A stretch of 10,104 nucleotides of DNA from a bacterium (GTDB taxonomy: Bacteria > Babelota > Babeliae > Babelales > GCA-2401785), in assembly GCA_030629865.1 (NCBI GenBank), contig DAOVOC010000023.1, forward strand, positions 1 to 10,104, written 5' to 3'. Shown piece after piece: positions 4,790-10,104 of this stretch. Both the position numbers and the translations under genes were made by a program. Under the pieces are notes generated by a model. That model did no database searches and had not been told where the DNA came from. It saw only the letters and a program-made list of their open reading frames with translations. How positions within the stretch are numbered: the first letter of the stretch is position 1; the number at the start of each line of letters is the position of its first letter.

Positions 4790-7282
4790 ATGTGCAAAAA
4801 ACACTACTACATACGTAAAATTAGACTGGTTGTTTTGGCCGGGATCTTAGGGTTTTCTACATTAAATTATACTTTGCATGCGATATGGAATCCGTTGGCT
4901 TCATCAGAGAAAAACCCCTCTGATGAGCCGCTTGTAGAGTCTATAGAGATCATTGGAAATAAGCATATTGGTGAAGATGCAATTAAAAATCGTATAACTA
5001 TAAAACTGGATGAGCCTCTTGATTCAGAAGATGCTTCAGGAACAATCAACAGTATTATGGATCTTGGCCATTTTTCTAATGTCAAAATAGAGAAAGAATA
5101 TTTTCGTAAAAGAAATAAACTGCAAATTTTTGTAACGGTTAAAGAGAAGCCTCTTCTTTCTGGCTATGAATTTGAGGGCAACAGTATTATTACTGGCAAA
5201 AAACTTGCTGAAGGTGTTGGCCTTGTCAGGCGAGAGGCTATCGATGAGGCTGATTTGCGCTTTATGATGAGTAAAATCCGTAGAATGTATCGTAAAGAAA
5301 ATTATTACGGTGTAAAAATTCGCGCAATTTTGTTGCCCGACCAAAATGATGGTGGCATAAAAAAAGCAAAAGTCCGTTTTGTTATTGATGAAGGTCGGAA
5401 AACTAAAGTTATTAGAGTTGATTTTGAGGGATGTAATTTTATTCCTGAGTATAAAGTTCGTAATTCAATTTTTACCAAAGAAGATTGGCTCGGAAGTTTT
5501 TCGGATGAAGCGGGGCGGTATGATAAAGATCGACTAGAAGCAGATAAGCGAATGATAGAATTGCTTTATCAGGATAATGGATATTTAACAGCGCGTGTAA
5601 CCGATACAAAAGTTGAAGAATTAGATGATGGGCATGCAATTAATGTCAAATTTACTATAGATGAAGGTCAACTGTTTAAGATTCGTTATGTAACCTTGCC
5701 TTCAGATAAAGAATTTCCTGAACATCGTTTTTTAAAAGCTTCGCTTATCAAAGAAGGTGAAGTGTATTCGCGCAAAAAAGTTACCGATACGATTACGCGA
5801 TTTCAATATGTTTTTGGAGAGGACGGATACGTTGATGCTGATGTTTATCCACAAGTAGTTCCTGATGAGAAAAAACGAGTTGTTGATATCACTTTCCACG
5901 CTGAAAAGGGTGGTAAGTTCTATGTAAACAGAATTAATGTGACTGGTAATAAATCGACCAGAGACTGGGTTATTCGGCGTAGCATAACGCTTGAAGAAGG
6001 ATGTTTGGCATCGCGTTTTGCTATGGACCAGTCGAAAGAAAATGTTGAATATCTAGGTTACTTTGAGCGTGGTTCTGTCGAGTGGAAGCGCCATAGAATT
6101 GGGCCTGACAAGGTTGATCTTGAATTGAATGTTAAAGAGGCTGCGACGGGAAGTGGTAATGCTGGTGTTAGCATTGGTGGAACAGAAACAACAACCAAAT
6201 TTTCACCGAACTTTTTTGTTGATGTAAAAAAGCGCAACTTTTTGGGGCGTGGCTGGGACATTGGTGGCAATATCAAATTTGGCAAATTGAAGTTTACTGA
6301 AGCTATGTTCGAGTTTTTTAATCCATATGTTAATGATACAAATATTAGCATGGGTCTTAGTGCTTACTATAAAAAGGCTGAGTATGAACAAATTACACAA
6401 CGCAGTGATTCGTATCCTCTTGAAGAACGCTGGGGAGGTGTTATTAGAGGTGGATTAGCGATGCCTGTTTTTGGTTCTCGTGTTCGAGTTATGGGTGAAC
6501 TTGGGTTTGAAGACGTTGATTATGATGAAGATAGAAAAAATAGGCTTCTTGAAAGAGCTTCAGATGAATACAGTCCGCTTTTTAGAAGCCAGTTCCAAGA
6601 TAGTAAGCTTTTATGGCTTGGAGCAACGGTAGAAGACGATAGAAGAAATCACCGATTTAATCCATCAAAAGGTTGGCGGTGGGAGGCTAAAACCAAGCTG
6701 GGCTTGCCGAGTTTTAATTCAGAAAGAAGTTTGATTAAGGCTGAAGGCAATTTTTCTTGGCATATGCCACTTATGGATAGTGATCGCTTAGTATTTTCAA
6801 TTTACGGTAAAGCAGGCATTATGGCTGCTTTAGATTCAGACAAACCTATTCCTTACAAGGAACTTTATCACATCGGTGGTGTTGGAACTGTTCGTGGATT
6901 TAAGTGGGGCGCTGCAGGTCCTCAATGGGTAGAGAGGAATCAAGCTGTTGGTGCAAGGCGCAAGCAGTATGCGCTTGGAGCCCAAAAGATGGTTGTGTTT
7001 AATACAGAATTAGCAACGCCTATCGGTGGTGGTGGCGAAAATGCACCACGTGTTTACTTGTTTTATGACATTGGTGGTGGGTGGAATACGCCTGATAGCC
7101 TAATTAATGACACGACATATTTGTGGCAAAACAAATTTCATCTTAGGCATACCATCGGAATGGGTTTGCGTATGACAATGCCATATCCGGTAAATATTTC
7201 TTGGGGTTACAAGCTTGATAGAAACAGGCAGGCTAGCGAGACTCCTCTTGAAATGACGCTTTCTATGCATATGCCTATGTAG
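4790..7282 (+). CDS. bamA: Outer membrane protein assembly factor BamA (Omp85 family)
   Basis: Central outer-membrane component of the BAM complex, which folds and inserts beta-barrel proteins. 830 residues (E. coli 810). A Sec signal peptide spans about 1-31, ending TLHA. Five POTRA domains follow, starting near residues 48 (LVESIEIIGNKHI), 122, 207, 295 and 376 (KFYVNRINVTGNKSTRDWVI); POTRA3 shows the characteristic DKDRLEADKRMIELLYQDNGY. The 16-strand barrel domain runs from about 450 and has the conserved loop-6 motif GGVGTVRGF with Arg702. The start at 4790 is chosen over GTG 4781 and ATG 4784 because AGGTGAT (4779-4785), an excellent Shine-Dalgarno match, overlaps those and is well placed for 4790. 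Odd point: the protein ends LEMTLSMHMPM, so the terminal aromatic residue usual in beta-signals is replaced by Met. An exported helical protein gene follows 49 bases downstream. Confidence 0.95.
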   Translation: MCKKHYYIRKIRLVVLAGILGFSTLNYTLHAIWNPLASSEKNPSDEPLVESIEIIGNKHIGEDAIKNRITIKLDEPLDSEDASGTINSIMDLGHFSNVKIEKEYFRKRNKLQIFVTVKEKPLLSGYEFEGNSIITGKKLAEGVGLVRREAIDEADLRFMMSKIRRMYRKENYYGVKIRAILLPDQNDGGIKKAKVRFVIDEGRKTKVIRVDFEGCNFIPEYKVRNSIFTKEDWLGSFSDEAGRYDKDRLEADKRMIELLYQDNGYLTARVTDTKVEELDDGHAINVKFTIDEGQLFKIRYVTLPSDKEFPEHRFLKASLIKEGEVYSRKKVTDTITRFQYVFGEDGYVDADVYPQVVPDEKKRVVDITFHAEKGGKFYVNRINVTGNKSTRDWVIRRSITLEEGCLASRFAMDQSKENVEYLGYFERGSVEWKRHRIGPDKVDLELNVKEAATGSGNAGVSIGGTETTTKFSPNFFVDVKKRNFLGRGWDIGGNIKFGKLKFTEAMFEFFNPYVNDTNISMGLSAYYKKAEYEQITQRSDSYPLEERWGGVIRGGLAMPVFGSRVRVMGELGFEDVDYDEDRKNRLLERASDEYSPLFRSQFQDSKLLWLGATVEDDRRNHRFNPSKGWRWEAKTKLGLPSFNSERSLIKAEGNFSWHMPLMDSDRLVFSIYGKAGIMAALDSDKPIPYKELYHIGGVGTVRGFKWGAAGPQWVERNQAVGARRKQYALGAQKMVVFNTELATPIGGGGENAPRVYLFYDIGGGWNTPDSLINDTTYLWQNKFHLRHTIGMGLRMTMPYPVNISWGYKLDRNRQASETPLEMTLSMHMPM

Positions 7283-7331
7283 AGAAAATTTTGTTTTTGT
7301 AGAGAAGCTTTTTTTGAGTAAGGAGTCGATG

Positions 7332-7988
7332 ATGAAAAAGTTGGTTGCTGCAGCAGTATTTTTATCCTTATTTTCTTACAGTCTTCTTTGTAGTGAATTT
7401 GCTGGAAGCCGTGAGCTACGTAAAGTTACAGTCAAGGTAGCAAGAGCCGCGGACAAGTTTTCTGATGCGATAGAAACGCTTTTTTCTAAATATAACAGAG
7501 TTATGTCTAATGAGCAGTTGCGGTGGGATGGTAAAGATAAAAAGAGTAAGCGTAGCGCGCTCACAAGTATTCTTAAGCAGTACAAAGACGAGCTCGGTGC
7601 ATTTAATGTAATGGTTGATAAGCAGATTGCAGACAAAAAAACAAAACCTGATACCCGTGACTATATTGCTTCAGAGCTTGATGCTGCTTTTTCGATGATC
7701 AAAAATTCGCACGATTCGCTTGTAACACGTTTGAAAAAATCCAAGGCACAATTTGCACAAGATTCACGAAAAGAATTAAATCAGTTGATTTGGTCTATTG
7801 GTGGGGCTTCAGATCAACTTGTTGAAGTAAGTGCCATGCAGACGGAGGGACGCAAAAAGTTTATGGATGCATTTATAAAAAATATTGAAACCTTTTTTTC
7901 TCTTTACATGCGCCGCATGCAATCGGCTGTAAAATCCTTTAGAAAAAAACTCAGCAAGTGTCGCCAGGTGCTAAAGCGTTTGAACTAG
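7332..7988 (+). CDS. Small exported helical protein in the skp position (function unknown)
   Basis: I do not recognise the family. 218 residues: an N-terminal Sec signal (MKKLVAAAVFLSLFSYSLLC, cleavage near residue 20-21), then an almost wholly helical, Lys/Arg-rich mature protein with no further membrane segment. The C-terminal 25 residues are strongly basic. The start at ATG 7332 is best served by AAGGAG (7320-7325, six-base spacing); ATG 7329 directly before it is possible, and the in-frame TTG at 7314 lies upstream of the ribosome binding site and is rejected. It begins 49 bases after bamA with no terminator between, so cotranscription is likely. In proteobacteria the gene after bamA is usually skp (ompH), a periplasmic helical chaperone of about 160 residues. 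Location and character are compatible with a periplasmic role in barrel delivery, but I see no Skp sequence signature, so this is only a contextual guess. Confidence 0.8.
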   Translation: MKKLVAAAVFLSLFSYSLLCSEFAGSRELRKVTVKVARAADKFSDAIETLFSKYNRVMSNEQLRWDGKDKKSKRSALTSILKQYKDELGAFNVMVDKQIADKKTKPDTRDYIASELDAAFSMIKNSHDSLVTRLKKSKAQFAQDSRKELNQLIWSIGGASDQLVEVSAMQTEGRKKFMDAFIKNIETFFSLYMRRMQSAVKSFRKKLSKCRQVLKRLN

Positions 7989-8072
7989 CGTATTAAACTC
8001 GCAAAGAGAATTTTTCTGGGTAGAATAGGGTGATTCATAAAAAAAATTAACAGCGTGGTTAAGCAGGCTTTT

Positions 8073-9926
8073 ATGAGAAAAATAAAAATTTTACCACAGG
8101 AAGAGATTTGGAAAATTGCCGCTGGCGAGGTGGTTGAGCGCCCCGCCAGTGTGGTTAAAGAACTTGTTGAAAATTCTCTTGATGCTGGTGCAAAAACACT
8201 TTCTATTTTTATAGAAAAAGCGGGCAAAAAGCTTATTCGTATTGTTGATAATGGTTTTGGAATGAGCTGCCAGGACATTCGTTCGTGTGTTTTGCCTCAT
8301 GCGACAAGTAAAATTACTTGTTTGGACGATTTGTATACAATTGGCTCATTTGGATTTCGTGGAGAAGCGCTTGCTAGCGTTGTTGCGGTGAGCAAACTTT
8401 CGATTCAGTCACGAGAGCTTGGAGTTGAGACTGGAGTTTTGATTGATTTTTTTGACAAAAAGTCTGTAGAAGAATCTGTTGAAATGGAGTATGGAACTGA
8501 CGTTCAGGTAAAAGAATTATTTTTCAATACACCCGCTCGATGCAAATTTTTAAAGCAAGATGAGACTGAGTGGAATCAAATTCAACAAATAGTTTATTCA
8601 TTTGTTTTGGGCCACCGGGGTGTTAGTTTTCGGTTATATCGTGATGGTCGCCAAATTTTAAATGCTCCTGCTGTGAAAAATATCGAGGACCGTGCTTGTC
8701 AGGTATGGGACCATAGAACTGCACAATCATTGATAGCTATCAATGAAAGCCGAAATGGTATGTCGGTTTCTGGAGCTATTACCAATGCGCGGTTTTATCG
8801 TTATAACAGACAACAAATTTTTGTTTTTATTAATGGTCGCTGGGTTAAGAACACTTCATTAACGAGTGCTTTGGTAAAAGGTTATCAGGGTGCTTTACCT
8901 GTAGCACGCTTTCCGGCCGCGTGTTTGTTTTTTGAACTTGAACCAGGAAGCGTTGATGTTAATGTGCATCCGCGTAAAGAAGAGGTTCGATTTTCACATC
9001 CAGGAAAAATTGAAGTTCTACTAAAAGATGCCGTTAAAAAAACTCTGGAAAATGAAATTAATAAGCAAATCTCTGATATTAAGCCAGCGTTTTTGGAGCG
9101 TGTTGAAAGTAAGTTTATAGAAAAAAGTTTACATCAAGCAGTTGGTATGCCTACTGAGGTGATGAGTGCAGCGGTTCCTAGCGTAAATGCTTCCGAGTTG
9201 TTACATAAACATGAAATCGAATATACCTTGCCACCTGAAGATCCTTTTATTGTTTTACAATCTCAGTCTGTTGTTCAAGTTGATCAAGCTGCTGAAGTTC
9301 AAAGTGCCACTGTTTTCGAAGTACAGAGTGTGGCTGTTCAACAAGAGCAACCGCGCATTATTGGTCAGCTTTTTAAAACATATATTTTAGCTGAAAAAGA
9401 ATATGGATTTATTCTTGTAGATCAGCATGCTGCTCACGAACGTATTTTATACGAAAAAATGAAAAGCAACTTTGAAAAACAAAATGGCATTAAGCTTATG
9501 TTTCCAGAAGTTGTTGAATTGGATGACGAAAAAGTTGGATTGCTTTTAAAAATCAAAGAGTACATTGAGCCTTTTGGTATTTTGCTAGAAAAATTCGGAA
9601 AAACCCAGATTGTTGTGCATGCGGCTCCTGCTGGTATGCAGTCGTGTGATGTGATTAGCCTTATTCGCGATGTGTGCGAGTTTTTAGTTAATCATGGGTA
9701 TTTCGATTCTGAAGAGTTTCGCAAGGCTCTCTATGAGCATTTTCATTCGCATTTGGCATGTAAGACTGCAATCAAGGCTGGCGATTTGTTGAGCGTTGAT
9801 CAGATGGCTAAACTTCTAGCTGAACTTGAGACTGTTGAAAATAGGTTTCAATGCATTCATGGACGCCCGACAATTTGGAAATTTGAAAAAAAAGAAATTG
9901 AAAAGTGGTTTAGGCGAGGTAGGTAA
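8073..9926 (+). CDS. mutL: DNA mismatch repair protein MutL (endonuclease type)
   Basis: Links MutS mismatch recognition to strand removal. The 617-residue protein has an N-terminal GHKL ATPase: IAAGEVVERPASVVKELVEN with Glu30 and Asn34 (equivalent to E. coli Glu29 and Asn33), DNGFGM at 59-64, and GFRGEAL at 94-100. A variable Gln/Val-rich linker (about 335-420) leads to the dimerisation domain. That domain holds the metal-binding endonuclease motif DQHAAHERILYE (450-461; pattern DQHA-x2-E-x4-E), ACKTAIKAGD (562-571) and CIHGRP (594-599). E. coli MutL lacks these motifs; their presence implies that MutL itself nicks the strand, as in methyl-independent repair. ATG 8073 is preferred over GTG 8055: it has CAGG five bases upstream and gives the family N-terminus RKIKILP. 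The 84-base gap from the previous gene contains TAGAAT (8021-8026), a possible -10 without a clear -35. No terminator follows before the IS30 element. Confidence 0.97.
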   Translation: MRKIKILPQEEIWKIAAGEVVERPASVVKELVENSLDAGAKTLSIFIEKAGKKLIRIVDNGFGMSCQDIRSCVLPHATSKITCLDDLYTIGSFGFRGEALASVVAVSKLSIQSRELGVETGVLIDFFDKKSVEESVEMEYGTDVQVKELFFNTPARCKFLKQDETEWNQIQQIVYSFVLGHRGVSFRLYRDGRQILNAPAVKNIEDRACQVWDHRTAQSLIAINESRNGMSVSGAITNARFYRYNRQQIFVFINGRWVKNTSLTSALVKGYQGALPVARFPAACLFFELEPGSVDVNVHPRKEEVRFSHPGKIEVLLKDAVKKTLENEINKQISDIKPAFLERVESKFIEKSLHQAVGMPTEVMSAAVPSVNASELLHKHEIEYTLPPEDPFIVLQSQSVVQVDQAAEVQSATVFEVQSVAVQQEQPRIIGQLFKTYILAEKEYGFILVDQHAAHERILYEKMKSNFEKQNGIKLMFPEVVELDDEKVGLLLKIKEYIEPFGILLEKFGKTQIVVHAAPAGMQSCDVISLIRDVCEFLVNHGYFDSEEFRKALYEHFHSHLACKTAIKAGDLLSVDQMAKLLAELETVENRFQCIHGRPTIWKFEKKEIEKWFRRGR

Positions 9927-9986
9927 TTTTTGTAGTAGAAAGATTTTCGGATTTCGTAAATTGTAATTCTAAGTGCAACGCCTAGG

Positions 9987-10039
9987 GTGGATACTTGGTG
10001 AGCTGGCAATAGTCTTTGTACAGCTCACCAAGTATCCAC
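9987..10039. repeat. Perfect 19-bp inverted repeat in the IS30 transposase leader
   Basis: GTGGATACTTGGTGAGCTG (9987-10005) is exactly complementary to CAGCTCACCAAGTATCCAC (10021-10039), with a 15-base loop. One wobble pair and one G-C pair can extend the base (9985-9986 with 10040-10041). The stem ends immediately before the transposase ribosome binding site AAAGGAG (10042-10048). No U run follows, so it is not a simple intrinsic terminator. Part of the left arm can pair instead with the beginning of the coding sequence. Confidence 0.9.
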
Positions 10040-10054
10040 TCAAAGGAGTTGTAA

Positions 10055-10104
10055 ATGACCAAATATTGCCAGCTCACATATGAACAAAGATGCCAAATCA
10101 AGAT
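10055..10104 (+). CDS. IS30-family transposase, N-terminal fragment (cut by window edge)
   Basis: Sixteen codons are visible, MTKYCQLTYEQRCQIK. The Y-x-Q-L-T-x-E-Q-R-x-Q-I pattern is the hallmark start of IS30-family DDE transposases, leading into their N-terminal helix-turn-helix. The ribosome binding site AAAGGAG (10042-10048) stands six bases before the ATG. Whether the rest is intact cannot be seen. It is oriented with mutL, so read-through from mutL would enter the element across the leader hairpin. Confidence 0.85.
   Translation, partial: MTKYCQLTYEQRCQIK

Larger units (their letters stand above)
9961..10104 (+). mobile_element. IS30-family insertion sequence, left end (cut by window edge)
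   Basis: An IS30-type transposase begins at 10055. Upstream, TTGTAATTCTAAGTGCAACG (9961-9980) is a plausible terminal inverted repeat; ends containing AGTGCAAC or its complement GTTGCACTT fit my memory of IS30-family elements but I cannot verify the boundary here. The start given is therefore approximate (9945-9980). The insertion lies about 35 bases after the mutL stop. The right end, and any 2-3 bp target duplication, are beyond the window. Confidence 0.65.

Noticed and set aside
7314..7331. TTG start adding six residues to the small exported protein
   Set aside because: AAGGAG lies inside this extension and points to ATG 7332; the extension would also spoil the signal peptide start.
9187..9390. 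67-codon plus-strand ORF inside mutL
   Set aside because: Lies in the other frame over the low-complexity linker of MutL; no supporting signals.
1..10104. Composite transposon made of the flanking IS elements
   Set aside because: The two IS belong to different families (IS5 and IS30), so they cannot mobilise the core genes between them as a composite unit.

Overview
The window looks like a piece of chromosome from an AT-rich, diderm (outer-membrane) bacterium. The diderm call rests on a complete BamA with five POTRA domains and a barrel, plus several proteins with Sec or lipoprotein signals. Stops are TAA, TAG and TGA, so the standard code is in use. The mix of core genes with poorly conserved exported helical proteins, a lipoprotein-like alpha/beta hydrolase and dense IS elements would suit a host-associated lineage such as Candidatus Dependentiae (TM6). 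That placement is an impression from protein style, not a demonstrated affiliation.

Layout, left to right. Positions 1-211 are the 5' end of an IS5-family (IS903-like) insertion sequence pointing left: the first 37 codons of its transposase, an internal bidirectional terminator, and a recognisable terminal repeat ending at 211. Chromosomal sequence starts at about 212 with a candidate promoter (244-272) and, surprisingly, a rho-independent terminator (328-362) just ahead of truA. truA (tRNA pseudouridine synthase) and cdsA (CDP-diacylglycerol synthase) overlap by 8 bases and form a translationally coupled pair. A gene for an exported coiled-coil protein (1853-3016, minus) converges on cdsA with 18 bases between the stops. 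It is divergent from an alpha/beta hydrolase with a lipobox (3179-4651, plus); the 162-base divergent intergenic region carries an operator-like inverted repeat.

The hydrolase is followed by bamA (4790-7282), then a small exported helical protein in the position skp occupies in proteobacteria (7332-7988), then mutL (8073-9926), whose C-terminal domain keeps the metal-dependent endonuclease motifs. About 35-60 bases after mutL an IS30-family element begins. It has a perfect 19-bp inverted repeat directly ahead of the transposase ribosome binding site, and the start of the coding sequence can pair with the left arm of that repeat instead.

Functionally the segment combines envelope building (CdsA for phospholipid precursor, BamA for outer-membrane protein insertion, and three exported or lipid-anchored proteins of unknown role) with information processing (TruA, MutL). 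I see no CRISPR array, toxin-antitoxin pair, defence island, rRNA or tRNA gene. No clearly new multi-gene system is visible. The best leads are the IS30 leader hairpin, the leader structures ahead of truA and bamA, and the uncharacterised exported proteins around bamA.
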